Under the pieces are notes generated by a model. It was not told the DNA's origin. It worked only from the letters and a program-made list of their open reading frames with translations, and made no database searches. The position numbers and the translations under genes are program-made. DNA of 64,000 bases from Blastococcus sp. TF02-8. GTDB lineage: Bacteria > Actinomycetota > Actinomycetes > Mycobacteriales > Geodermatophilaceae. Positions 45,603 to 54,772 of the stretch are shown here, in pieces (the stretch's first letter is position 1; each line of letters opens with the position of its first letter). Location of the stretch: contig NZ_QOHK01000007.1 in assembly GCF_003319175.1 (NCBI RefSeq), positions 162,429 to 226,428 on the forward strand. Reading direction: 5' to 3'.

Positions 45603-46300
45603 GACAATCCTTCTGCGCCGGTAGCGCTGCCCGCCATTGTCGTCTTCATCGCGTCCAGGCGTTCACGAACTCCGGCGTGGATAGGCGCGATGTTCGTGCC
45701 GAGCTCGGTGCGCGCGTACTCGGCCTGCTCGTACTGGCGCTGCTTCAGCTTGCTGCCCACGTCCGAGCCCGCGACCAGGGCCACGAGCTTGACCTGGTCG
45801 GTGTACCACGACAAGACCGTCTCGGTCCTCAGGTCGTCGACGGCAGCCCGGCCGGCCTCGGTCAAGAAGAACTGGCTGCGGGCTGTCTTCCGGATGTTGC
45901 CCTTGCGGCGCACCTGCGCAAGTCCGTACGCGGACAGCATGGAGAAGGCATCGTCGATGGCCTCATATGCGCCGTGGTGCCATCGCGGCATCGGGTACCA
46001 GTGCAAGTCCGGTTCGGGACTCTCGAGTAGATTCTCGATCACCGGAACGTACTCGTCAGCGGGGAGCGCACCGGCTTCAACCATCGCGAGGAGTTCGCCC
46101 GCGAGGTAGTCGGGGTTCCTGAGCCAGAAGTCGAGGGCCTGGAGGCGTACTTCTGCCCGAATTACCGCGACGCACCCGTCAGGGTCGCCCTGCACGACCG
46201 GTTCGCCGCATCCGTCGAGGAGAACCAACAGCCTGACGGCGTGCTGCATGACACTCGGTGAAGGACGGACCGTCAGGTCGGCATCACCGGCCTGGCTCAT
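45599..46300 (-). CDS. Accessory protein of the SMC-nuclease operon (winged-helix-like)
   Basis: A 233-residue helix-rich protein from the ATG at 46300, which has GGGAGGAG just upstream (the frame is open to 46498 but without features). DAFSMLSAYGLAQVRRKGNI followed by SQFFLTEAGRAAVDDLR looks like a winged-helix half (recognition helix plus wing). It is the first gene of a three-gene operon with the ATPase and nuclease. By position it resembles the LmuC or middle-component subunit that bridges ATPase and effector in Lamassu/ABC-3C systems. No close family was recognised. Confidence 0.65.
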   Translation of the reverse strand: MSQAGDADLTVRPSPSVMQHAVRLLVLLDGCGEPVVQGDPDGCVAVIRAEVRLQALDFWLRNPDYLAGELLAMVEAGALPADEYVPVIENLLESPEPDLHWYPMPRWHHGAYEAIDDAFSMLSAYGLAQVRRKGNIRKTARSQFFLTEAGRAAVDDLRTETVLSWYTDQVKLVALVAGSDVGSKLKQRQYEQAEYARTELGTNIAPIHAGVRERLDAMKTTMAGSATGAEGLS

Positions 46301-46436
46301 CGCGCTCCTCCCTCTCAGGCAGCGGTCGGTCGGTCCGGGCAATGTATCGGGCGGCCAATGGCTGCGGGATGCGGGACGGAGCACACCCGTCCACATCATG
46401 AAATGACCCCAAGCTGGCGTGCTTAGAATGAAGCAC

Positions 46437-46473
46437 AGAAGGCCCGGGCCGGCGTGAACGGCCCGGGCCTTCT
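46437..46473. terminator. Strong perfect hairpin upstream of the SMC operon
   Basis: AGAAGGCCCGGGCC pairs perfectly with GGCCCGGGCCTTCT (14 bp, 9-base loop). It separates the small amber-containing gene from the operon that starts at 46300. Confidence 0.75.
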
Positions 46474-46542
46474 GGTCTTGCGGACGAGCGCTCGTCACAC
46501 TCCACGAGCCCGCCCCAGTCCTCCGTTGCTACGGACGACGAA

Positions 46543-46746
46543 TCAGCCTCGGTGCCACGGGGTCCTGAAGACCTCGTTCCCGTCCATGTCGATCCCCAAG
46601 TGGATTTTCTCGTTCGCCTGCTTGTCCTGAACGATGAAGTCCTGGATCTGCTGGTTGGTGTCGCGGTGGAAGCCCTCCGTGACGCCAACCCACGCGTCCG
46701 GGTTGTTGTCCTAGGTGTCAAATCGGCCGTTGCTCACTCGTTTCAC
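46543..46746 (-). pseudogene. Small conserved-looking gene interrupted by an in-frame amber codon
   Basis: From a GTG at 46746 (or 46737), after GGGGAGGGG, the minus strand reads 11 codons, TAG, then 55 more codons to TGA at 46543. The body (AWVGVTEGFHRDTNQQIQDF and IHLGIDMDGNEVFRTPW) is clearly protein-like, with no alternative start after the TAG. It resembles small hypothetical proteins of mobile elements. It is either a recent nonsense mutation or a readthrough candidate. Confidence 0.6.
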
Positions 46747-47039
46747 CCCCTCCCCTCGTCGGCGGGGCGGTCGCCCCTGTCCGGGTGACGCCGCCCGGAG
46801 CAGCCGTCTCGCCTGGCTGCGTGACGTGCGTCACTCTACCCGCACGTCCGGCAGTTGCAACACGGCGTCCCAGGTTGGTACAGATGATTACTTAAGATGC
46901 CGATCTCCCCATGTTGGGGACACGGTGGGTGAGCATTTGATCAAGGCGTGCCTGCCCGGAGAAACTTGTGTTCACGCGGAGCAAGGTGTAGAGCGAGCCG
47001 TTGTGCCCTTTTCGGGGGCGACACCTGAGGAGACATGAC

Positions 47040-47903
47040 GTGGCAGCACCGCAGCGCTCCCGAGTCCTGCGGGCAGCCGGGGACGAGGATGAGTACGTCT
47101 CCAAGGTTCGGCGGCGAATGCTCGACGCCGCCCAGCGGCTCGTAGATCGCGCCGGCGGACTAACCGTCAGTCTGGAAAGCATGACCTTGGACCAGGTCAT
47201 CAAAGAAGCTGGAGTGTCTCGCACATCGGTGTACCGCGAATGGGACAAGAAGGAAGACTTTTACGTCGACCTGCTGTGCGATCTCGCCGGGCCAAGCTGG
47301 CAAGGAACTGCCGCGTTCGATGAGGAGACCATCCGATTGGCGCGGAGTATCGTCGCCGAACGGATCGAAGAACTGCGCACCGAAGAGGGCCGTCGTCGTG
47401 TCCTGCGCGAAACGGTGAGAAGAGCGGCACGACAGAACTTCAATGCCGTTGTCGCTTCAAGTCAATGGCGCACTTACGTTGCCTTGACGGCTACCGTGAT
47501 GTCTTTGTCTGATAATGAGGCGCGCACACGTGTCCGCGATGCCCTCCAAGCTGCTGAACGAGTCTTTATTGAGCGCATGAGCAATTTTTACGCCGACATG
47601 TCCATCATGTTCGGCTTTCGCCTGAAGAGCTACATCAATTCGTACGAAACGCTTGCTGCCGTTGGGGCATCCGTCGTTGAGGGCCTGGGACTCCGCCAGT
47701 CTTTAACTCCCGATATCGTCAATAGGCAGATTATGATTCCGGGTCCTGACGGGCCAGAGGAGTGGCATCTCGCCGCTCTCGGCTTCTTGGGAATTCTCGA
47801 ACAATGCATCGAGCCTCAGCCCGATTACAACCCCGATGACGCCCTAAAGGATTACCTTAAGCAGCTGGCCTCGCGAGAAAAGCTCGTGTCGAGTGCACCT
47901 TGA
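47040..47903 (+). CDS. TetR-like transcription regulator, long form
   Basis: A 287-residue protein from the GTG at 47040, with GAGGAG upstream. Residues about 20-70 form the TetR-type helix-turn-helix (MLDAAQRLVDRAG, LDQVIKEAGVSRTSVYREW). The C-terminal ligand domain is longer than the 130-150 residues usual in the family. Base composition is visibly less GC-rich than the neighbours, especially after 47450 (many ATT, TTT, GAT codons), pointing to separate acquisition. The target is unknown; the divergent small gene and the SMC operon are candidates. Confidence 0.7.
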   Translation: MAAPQRSRVLRAAGDEDEYVSKVRRRMLDAAQRLVDRAGGLTVSLESMTLDQVIKEAGVSRTSVYREWDKKEDFYVDLLCDLAGPSWQGTAAFDEETIRLARSIVAERIEELRTEEGRRRVLRETVRRAARQNFNAVVASSQWRTYVALTATVMSLSDNEARTRVRDALQAAERVFIERMSNFYADMSIMFGFRLKSYINSYETLAAVGASVVEGLGLRQSLTPDIVNRQIMIPGPDGPEEWHLAALGFLGILEQCIEPQPDYNPDDALKDYLKQLASREKLVSSAP

Positions 47904-48391
47904 ATCAATAGCTACCGCTTCACAGAAGAGCCGATCGCGACGCGGGTTTCGGCCTCTTGCGGCGCTCCGCCGGTGAGGAGGGACCGCCCAACTTGCCGAC
48001 CCGGACGACTCGATCGGCTTCCTCGTCGGCTGGCTGAGATTGCACCGGTGCTGCGGGAGACGCGCCCCCACGCAACCGCCGCCCGAGCCTGGCTGGGGAG
48101 CCCCTGACCTCTAGAGATATGTGCCGCGCGCCGACTTGTTGGCGAAGGCCAAGGCAGCGGCCGGTTCTGCGCTCGGTCACCTGCGTCCAAAATTTTCGTG
48201 CGCGTCACCCCGACATGCCCCCTCGACGACGTGCTCGCCGGAGGCCAGCGAGCGCCGGCTTCGCAAGGTCACTGGAGAACGTCAAGATCAAGTGCCACAC
48301 ACGTCTTGCATTTCGGTCGTTCGCTCCGTGACGGGCCGTGGGCGGGTGACGAGTGCCCACCGCGCCCCCCCGAGTCCGGGTGGCCTGAGGT
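47904..48391. other. Intergenic, nothing recognised
   Basis: About 490 bases with only short open frames on both strands, none with a ribosome site or recognisable residues. It ends at a stress-type promoter. Confidence 0.5.
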
Positions 48392-48416
48392 GTGTTCGGC
48401 CGCACGCGACGGGTAA
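48392..48416 (+). promoter_or_regulatory. SigB/SigF-like promoter for the zinc-ribbon gene
   Basis: GTGTT (48392-48396), 14 bases, GGGTAA (48411-48416), 33 bases before the start at 48450. It is the best match to the consensus in the accessory half. Confidence 0.6.
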
Positions 48417-48449
48417 AGATGTGCCGCGGTTGGGGCCACAGACGGTGGG

Positions 48450-48647
48450 GTGGCGGTGAGCTGGAGTGAGTGGATCACCTGGGAGTCCTGCCCTCGCTGC
48501 GGGGAACGTGCGGCGGTCGGCTGGAACGAGGCGGGTGCCTTCGTAGATCCCACAGAGTTCGACTGCCTCAGTGGCTGTCGTCTCAACATCAGCGAGATGG
48601 TGCGGCACTTCCCGCCCAAGAGTTCCGGGCAAGACTCAGGTGCATAA
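48450..48647 (+). CDS. Small zinc-ribbon protein, 65 aa
   Basis: From the GTG at 48450 (a second in-frame GTG lies at 48456). The sequence SWSEWITWESCPRCGERAAV followed by FDCLSGCRLN gives CxxC and CxxxC pairs, typical of a small zinc ribbon. A SigB-like promoter with correct spacing lies just upstream, supporting reality despite the size. It precedes the relaxase gene by 159 bases. Function unknown; DNA-binding or chaperone-like roles are possible. Confidence 0.6.
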   Translation: MAVSWSEWITWESCPRCGERAAVGWNEAGAFVDPTEFDCLSGCRLNISEMVRHFPPKSSGQDSGA

Positions 48648-48806
48648 GGGAGGCCTTCTCAAGGTTGGTCGCACATCCAGGGCTTCGTACCAGCAATTCC
48701 TGTAGGCCGACGGACGGCGGCGGATCGGTCCCGCGGCGCGCCACGGGGTTACTGGAGAAGTGCGGCAGCCGCAGTGGAGTCCACCCCCTTACGGTCCGCG
48801 GCCGTG

Positions 48807-51800
48807 ATGACGCTGCACAAGCTGACCGCCGGGGACGGCTACACATACCTGACGCGGCAGGTGGCAGCCTTCGACGCGACGGAACGGGGTCACGCCGGCC
48901 TGTGTGATTACTACTCCCAGCGCGGCGAATCCCCAGGGAGGTGGACCGGCAACGGCCTGGCCGGGCTCAGCGGAGTGAGCGACGGTCAGCCCGTCGCCGA
49001 AGAGCAGATGAAGGCGCTCTTCGGCGAGGGGCGACACCCCGACGCCGATCGGCTGGCGAAGGAGGCCCTCGCCCGGGGACAGACGCCGCAGGAGGCGCGG
49101 GCGGCAGGAGCGCTGGGGCGGGCCTTCTACGTCTTCACTCCTCAAGTCGATGGCTTTCGAGCCCGCTGTGCGGAGGAGCTCGCCGCCTTCAACACTGCCC
49201 GCGGACAGCCGGCTACCGCCCCGGTTCCGGACGGCGACCGCGCGCGAATCCGCAGCGCCCTCGGCCACGCCATGTTCGCCGAGGCCTACGGCCGCGCACC
49301 GCGCGACGCCCGCGAGCTGTCGGGGTTCCTCGCCCGGGTCTCACGGCCGGCAACGACGGCGGTGGCCGGCTACGACCTCACCTTCTCCCCGGTCAAGTCG
49401 GTGTCAGCCTTGTGGGCGCTGGCACCGCGGGCGGTGGCCGAGCAGGTCGAGGCCGCTCACGCCGCCGCGGTCGCCGACGCAATGGCGTGGCTGGAGGAGA
49501 ACGCATGCTTCACCCGGCTGGGCACCGACGGGGTGCGGCAAGTGGAGACCACCGGGCTGGTCGCCGCGGTGTTCGCCCACCGCGACTCCCGCGCCGGCGA
49601 TCCCGATCTGCACAGCCACGTAGCGGTGAGCAACAAGGTGCAGACCCCCGACGGGCACTGGCGGGCGCTGGACGGGCGGGTGCTGCACAAGGCCGCCGTC
49701 GCCGCCTCCGAGCGCTACGACACCCGGCTGGAGGCACACCTGGTCACGCGACTGGGGCTCCGGTTCGCCGACCGGCCTGGCCCTCAGCCGGGACGGCGGG
49801 CGGTGCGGGAGATCGCCGGTATGGACGAGGGACTCCAGGCGGCATGGTCGTCGCGGCGTCGGGACATCGACGCTCGCCGCGCGGTGCTGGCCGGCGACTT
49901 TCAACGCGACCACGGCCGGCCGCCGACGGCGGTGGAGTCGATCGCGTTGGCGCAGCAGGCGACGTTGGAGACGCGTGGCCCCAAGCACGACCCTCGCTCC
50001 CTAGCCGAGCAGCGGGCCACCTGGCGGCGGGAGGCCACCGCCGTCCTCGGCGGCACCGACCGCATCACCCGGATGCTCGGCCGCGTATTGGGCGCTCGAG
50101 GGTCCCCGCGCCCGGGGCTCACCGAGGCCTGGGTCCGGTCGGCCGCCGTCCGGGTGTTGGACACCGTCTCGGAGGCGCGGGCCACCTGGCAGGTGTGGCA
50201 CGTGCGCGCTGAGGCCGAGCGGGTCGTGCGGGCCGCCGCCCTGGCACCGGATGACGTGGACGCCGCGGTCACCCGGGTCACCGAGGGGGTGCTTTCCCCT
50301 GCTCTGTCTGTTCCGCTTGGCGAGTCGGATCCGGTGGTCGAGCCCCCGGAGCTGCGCCGCACGGACGGTGCCAGCGTCTACACCGTGGCGGGTGCTCGGC
50401 TCTACACCAGCCAGGCGGTGCTGGATGCCGAGGCGCTGCTGCTGACCGCCGCCGGCCGCAGCGACGGACGACGTACCGATCCGGCCACCGTGGAGCTGAC
50501 GCTGCTGGAATCCACCGCCAACGGCGCCGAACTCAATCCCGGCCAGACACAGCTGGTCCGCGAGCTCGCGGGCAGTGGCACCCGGGTGCAACTGGCTCTG
50601 GCCCCGGCCGGCGCGGGCAAGACGACCGCGCTGGCCACCCTGGCCCGCGCCTGGACGGCCGGCGGTGGCACGGTGCTCGGCCTGGCGCCGTCGGCCGTGG
50701 CCACCGCCGGGCTGCGCGACTCCCTGCTAGCCCCGTGCGACACGCTGGCCAAGCTCATCTGGTGCCTCGACGCCGGACAGGCACCCGACTGGGTGGCCGA
50801 CATCGGGCCGACTACGCTGGTGGTCGTCGACGAGGCCGGCATGGCCGGCACCCGCGAGCTGGCGCGCGCCGTCGAGCACGTCTTGCGGCGAGGCGGATCG
50901 GTGCGGCTGGTCGGCGACCACCAGCAGCTGACCTCGGTCGCCGCCGGCGGCGTGCTGGCCGAAATCGCCGCCAACCGCGGCGCAGTTACCCTCACCCAGT
51001 TGGTGCGCTTCACCGACCCGGCCGAGGCCGCGGCCACCGTCGCCGTCCGGGACGGCGACACCCTGGGGCTTGCCTTCTACCTCGACTCCGGCCGAGTGCA
51101 CGTCGGGGACCTGGCCGCCTGCGCCGAGCAGGCCTACGCCGCCTGGGCCGCCGACTCCGCCCGCGGCATGGACGCACTGCTGCTGGCCGCCACCCGGGAC
51201 CTGGTCACACAACTGAACGAGCGGGCGCGGGCCGACCGGCTGGCAGGCACCGCCTCCTCCCCTGGTGCAGAGGTCGAGCTGGCTGACGGCACTCGCGCCG
51301 GGACCGGGGACCCGGTGATTACCCGCGCCAACAACCGACGGCTGCCGATCACCGCCACCGAGTGGGTGAAGAACGGTGACCGCTTCACCGTCCGGGCCGT
51401 CGGCCGGGACGGCACCCTTGACGTGATTCACACCGGCACCGGACGGCGGATCACCCTGCCGGCGGGCTACGTCGCCGAGCACGTGCAGCTAGGCTACGCG
51501 ACCACGGTGCACGGCGCCCAGGGCGTCACCGCCGACGTCTGCCACACCGTGCTCACCGGCGGCGAGTCGCGACAGCTGCTCTACGTCGCGCTCTCCCGCG
51601 GGCGCGCCGCCAACCACCTGTATGTGGCCACCGTCGGCGATGGCGATCCGCACAGCATCGTCACCCCCGCAGCCGTGTTCCCGCCCACCGCCACCGACCT
51701 GCTGGCCGGCATGCTGGCCAGTGACGGCGTTCAGACCTCCGCGGCCGGCGCCCGCCGGGCGCTGGCCGACCCGGCCGAGCAGCTGCACTCCGCCGCCACC

Positions 51801-54299
51801 CGGTACGCCGACGCGCTACGCGTCGCCGCCGACCACCGCCTGGATGCTGCGACTGCAGAGAAACTGGAGGACGCCGCCGAGCGCCTGCACCCGGGACTGA
51901 GCAGCGCGCCGGCGTGGCCGGCGCTGCGCGGACACCTGGCGCTACTCGCACTCACCGGTGCCGACCCAGTCGCCGCCCTGAGGACGACGGTGGAAGCGCG
52001 GGAATTGGAGACGGCGAACGACCCCGCTGCCGTCCTCGACCACCGGCTGCCCGAGTTCGGCCCCGTCGGCCCGCTGCCGTGGCTGCCCGGTATCCCGGCC
52101 GCCCTGGCCGACGATCCGCAGTGGGGTCCCTACCTCGCCGCCCGCGCGGATCACGTCACTACCTGCGCGGCACGAGTCGCCTCCGCCGTCATCGAGATGA
52201 CCGCGGCCATTGCACCGGTCTGGGCTCAGCGCCTGCTGGACCCGGACTACGAGGCACTGCGGACCGATCTCGCCGTCTGGCGCGCAGCACTCGCCGTTCC
52301 CGACAGCGACCGGCGCCCCACCGGACCGCCTCGGCGGCCGGCTCCGGAACGCCGATCCCAGACGCGACTCGACGAGGCGGTGACCGCCGCCGCTCCCGCC
52401 CGGGACAGCTCGGTGTGGGCAGCGCTGGCCGACGGCATCGACCCCCGCATCCGACGCGACGAGCACTGGCCGGTCCTCGCCGACCGGCTGGCCGCCGCCG
52501 ACCGCGCCGGTCTCGATGCCGCCGGCATGCTCGCCGCCGTCGCCGCGCAGCGCCCCCTGCCCGACGACCTGCCCGCCGCGGCCCTGTGGTGGCGGCTGTC
52601 GCCCCACGTTGCCCCGGCCACCGTTCCCGCGGCGCCGGGCGCGGCCGGACCGCGCCCGGACTGGTGCGCCACCCTGCTGGGCCGGCTGCCCGACGAACAG
52701 GCCGGGCGCGTGCTGGCCGACCCCGCGTGGCCGGCGCTGGTCGCCGCGGTCACCAACGGCATCCGCACCGGCTGGTCCCCCGCCGACCTGCTCACCGCCG
52801 CATTCGCCGGGCTGCCACCCGCGGTGACCGCCGACGCGACTGGGCTGGCCGAGGCGCTCGTCTTCCGAATCGCTGCCCTCACCGACCTGGCCCCGGTGCA
52901 CCACCCCGAACCCCTGCCGGCCGATCTGCAGCCACCCGACGACGCGCACCTGCTGCCGCCCGTGCCCGCCCCCACGACCGCCATCGGCCTGGCGGAGGTG
53001 CCGCCCGGCGACGAGGACGCGCCGCTCGACCCCGACTACCACACCCCTCCCCCGGCGTCGCCGCCGCGGTACCTCACACCGGACCCGTTCACCCTCACCG
53101 GCGCGGTCGAGGCCGCCGACGACGCTGACTACCTGCTCGAGCAGCACTTCTGGGCCACCGCCGTCGTTGGCCGCGACCGGCTGATCGAACTCAACACCCA
53201 GGCCGCCGCCTTCTTCACCGACCGCTGCTCCACCTCCTGGGCACCCGGCTACCTGCGCGACCGGCTGGGCACCGACCTCGCCGGTGATCCTCGCTTCACC
53301 CCCGGCTACGCCCCCGCCGGCTGGACGGCGCTCGTGAATCACCTGCGTGGCCTCGGCGCCACCGATACCGAACTGGTCGGTACGGGACTGGCCCAGCGCG
53401 CCCGAACGGGTGCGCTGATCGACCGGTTCCGCGACCGGCTCACCTTTCCCATCCACGACGCCGACGGGGCGATCGTCGGCTTCATCGCCCGCCGCAACCC
53501 CACCGCAGCCGACGACGGACGCGCCGGACCCAAATACCTCAACACCCCAGGTACCGACCTCTACCGCAAGGGCGAGCACCTGTTCGGCCTCTACGAGACC
53601 CGAGCCGCGCTCGCCATTGAAGCCATTCCGGCTCTCGTCGAGGGACCGCTGGACGCCATCGCCCTCACCATGGCCGGCGCCGGGCAGACCGTCGGCGTGG
53701 CCACGCTCGGCACCGCCCTCACCGACCGGCAGGCCGACCTCCTCGGCCATTACATCCGCGACGACGGTCCGGGCATCCTCGTGGCCACCGACAACGACCT
53801 GGCCGGTCAGCGCGCCGCCGAGCGCATCTACTGGCAACTCACCAGTCGCGGTGACGCCCCGCGGCGCCTCGCCCTACCCGAGGGACTCGATCCCGCCGAC
53901 CTCGTTCACCGTGACGGCGCCATCGGGCTGCGGACGGCAATCGACTCCTCACGCAGCCTCGCCGACATCCTGCTCGCCGCCCGCATCGGCTCGGCTTCGC
54001 ACGAAAGGAGCGACTCGGACATCCATGCGGCACTGCGCGAGGCCGGCGCGATCATTGCCGCCCTGTCACCCGGCCGGTGGCTGACGCACATAGACCGCGT
54101 CACCGAGGTGCTCGGCGTGCCGCCCGGCACCGTCCACAAGGCCGTACTCGGCGCCGACTCCAACACCTCGGTGCCTCGCAGGAGCACGGCTGCTCCCGAA
54201 CGAGCGTCCCGCCCGACGCCTACACGCGAAAGTTATTCACGGACAGCCCTACGGGACAGGTGCCGTGAGGCAACTCGCCCAAAGGGTCTTTCCCGGTGA
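48807..54299 (+). CDS. MobF-type relaxase/helicase with C-terminal primase domain
   Basis: A 1830-residue conjugation protein from the ATG at 48807 (MTLHKLTAGDGYTYLTRQV, with the nucleophile Tyr pair near 12-14). Relaxase domain to about 330: DLTFSPVKSVSALW and the metal-binding histidines in DPDLHSHVAVSNK. A RecD-like helicase follows, with Walker A APAGAGKTTAL (near 600), Walker B VVVDEAGMAGT (near 673) and late motif TVHGAQGVTADVCHT. Residues about 1480-1750 form a DnaG-type primase core: GPKYLNTPGTDLYRKGEHLF and TOPRIM VEGPLDAIAL and ATDNDLAGQRAAER. It nicks oriT, unwinds and could prime the transferred strand. Primase fusion to MobF is uncommon but known in actinobacterial elements. Confidence 0.92.
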   Translation: MTLHKLTAGDGYTYLTRQVAAFDATERGHAGLCDYYSQRGESPGRWTGNGLAGLSGVSDGQPVAEEQMKALFGEGRHPDADRLAKEALARGQTPQEARAAGALGRAFYVFTPQVDGFRARCAEELAAFNTARGQPATAPVPDGDRARIRSALGHAMFAEAYGRAPRDARELSGFLARVSRPATTAVAGYDLTFSPVKSVSALWALAPRAVAEQVEAAHAAAVADAMAWLEENACFTRLGTDGVRQVETTGLVAAVFAHRDSRAGDPDLHSHVAVSNKVQTPDGHWRALDGRVLHKAAVAASERYDTRLEAHLVTRLGLRFADRPGPQPGRRAVREIAGMDEGLQAAWSSRRRDIDARRAVLAGDFQRDHGRPPTAVESIALAQQATLETRGPKHDPRSLAEQRATWRREATAVLGGTDRITRMLGRVLGARGSPRPGLTEAWVRSAAVRVLDTVSEARATWQVWHVRAEAERVVRAAALAPDDVDAAVTRVTEGVLSPALSVPLGESDPVVEPPELRRTDGASVYTVAGARLYTSQAVLDAEALLLTAAGRSDGRRTDPATVELTLLESTANGAELNPGQTQLVRELAGSGTRVQLALAPAGAGKTTALATLARAWTAGGGTVLGLAPSAVATAGLRDSLLAPCDTLAKLIWCLDAGQAPDWVADIGPTTLVVVDEAGMAGTRELARAVEHVLRRGGSVRLVGDHQQLTSVAAGGVLAEIAANRGAVTLTQLVRFTDPAEAAATVAVRDGDTLGLAFYLDSGRVHVGDLAACAEQAYAAWAADSARGMDALLLAATRDLVTQLNERARADRLAGTASSPGAEVELADGTRAGTGDPVITRANNRRLPITATEWVKNGDRFTVRAVGRDGTLDVIHTGTGRRITLPAGYVAEHVQLGYATTVHGAQGVTADVCHTVLTGGESRQLLYVALSRGRAANHLYVATVGDGDPHSIVTPAAVFPPTATDLLAGMLASDGVQTSAAGARRALADPAEQLHSAATRYADALRVAADHRLDAATAEKLEDAAERLHPGLSSAPAWPALRGHLALLALTGADPVAALRTTVEARELETANDPAAVLDHRLPEFGPVGPLPWLPGIPAALADDPQWGPYLAARADHVTTCAARVASAVIEMTAAIAPVWAQRLLDPDYEALRTDLAVWRAALAVPDSDRRPTGPPRRPAPERRSQTRLDEAVTAAAPARDSSVWAALADGIDPRIRRDEHWPVLADRLAAADRAGLDAAGMLAAVAAQRPLPDDLPAAALWWRLSPHVAPATVPAAPGAAGPRPDWCATLLGRLPDEQAGRVLADPAWPALVAAVTNGIRTGWSPADLLTAAFAGLPPAVTADATGLAEALVFRIAALTDLAPVHHPEPLPADLQPPDDAHLLPPVPAPTTAIGLAEVPPGDEDAPLDPDYHTPPPASPPRYLTPDPFTLTGAVEAADDADYLLEQHFWATAVVGRDRLIELNTQAAAFFTDRCSTSWAPGYLRDRLGTDLAGDPRFTPGYAPAGWTALVNHLRGLGATDTELVGTGLAQRARTGALIDRFRDRLTFPIHDADGAIVGFIARRNPTAADDGRAGPKYLNTPGTDLYRKGEHLFGLYETRAALAIEAIPALVEGPLDAIALTMAGAGQTVGVATLGTALTDRQADLLGHYIRDDGPGILVATDNDLAGQRAAERIYWQLTSRGDAPRRLALPEGLDPADLVHRDGAIGLRTAIDSSRSLADILLAARIGSASHERSDSDIHAALREAGAIIAALSPGRWLTHIDRVTEVLGVPPGTVHKAVLGADSNTSVPRRSTAAPERASRPTPTRESYSRTALRDRCREATRPKGLSR

Positions 54300-54535
54300 T
54301 GGTTCGGCGAGCGGCACATGATCACAGTTGGTCGGACGGAACTGCCTTCGGTTGTTCGACTGGCCAGAAAGGCCGGGGATCCGTCGGCACAGATTGGCAT
54401 CCGCTCGCCTCTGGGTTGAACACGTCGGCCTCGCCGGGGCGTTCGCTCCGCGCGTGGTCTCGGCGACGCCGACCGAAGGACCCCCCGGGCACGACGATCG
54501 TGGCTGGCGTCAGCTCGGGCTAGGCCTGGAATGGG
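54300..54535. other. Region after the relaxase, nothing recognised
   Basis: Short open frames only, no ribosome sites. With the doubtful small gene at 54536-54772 it fills the gap between convergent genes. Confidence 0.45.
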
Positions 54536-54772
54536 TCACAGTGGTGGGCCAGGGCTGCTCGCCGGGCGCGTTGAGCCGCTGGCATTCACGAGGCTCATGG
54601 CCAGCAAGCGGGTCGCGCGCTCCGAGGTTTCGTCGATCGCGCCCGTCGACGAAAACGCGTTCTGTCTCGCGATGTCGGTGATGGCGCGGCTCGCGGCTAC
54701 TGCCAAACGTGCAGCGTTAAGCGGGGGGGAGGCCTCCGCCGGCTGATCTGTTGGCGGACGACGACCTGCCAC
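54536..54772 (-). CDS. Possible small helical protein downstream of the JAMM gene
   Basis: A GTG at 54772 opens 78 codons overlapping the end of the JAMM gene in another frame. The product contains an amphipathic, helix-like core (ARLAVAASRAITDIARQ and ETSERATRLLAMSLVNASG). There is no clear ribosome site; coupling to the upstream gene would be needed. It could be a fourth gene of the ubiquitin-like cassette or chance. Confidence 0.3.
   Translation of the reverse strand: MAGRRPPTDQPAEASPPLNAARLAVAASRAITDIARQNAFSSTGAIDETSERATRLLAMSLVNASGSTRPASSPGPPL

Noticed and set aside
46543..46746. Pyrrolysine or other recoding at the amber codon
   Set aside because: No pyl genes or recoding signals are visible and actinobacteria rarely use such recoding; a nonsense mutation is simpler.
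51942..53837. Long minus-strand open frame inside the relaxase gene
   Set aside because: Gly/Val/Arg-rich shadow; the plus strand carries the relaxase, helicase and primase motifs.
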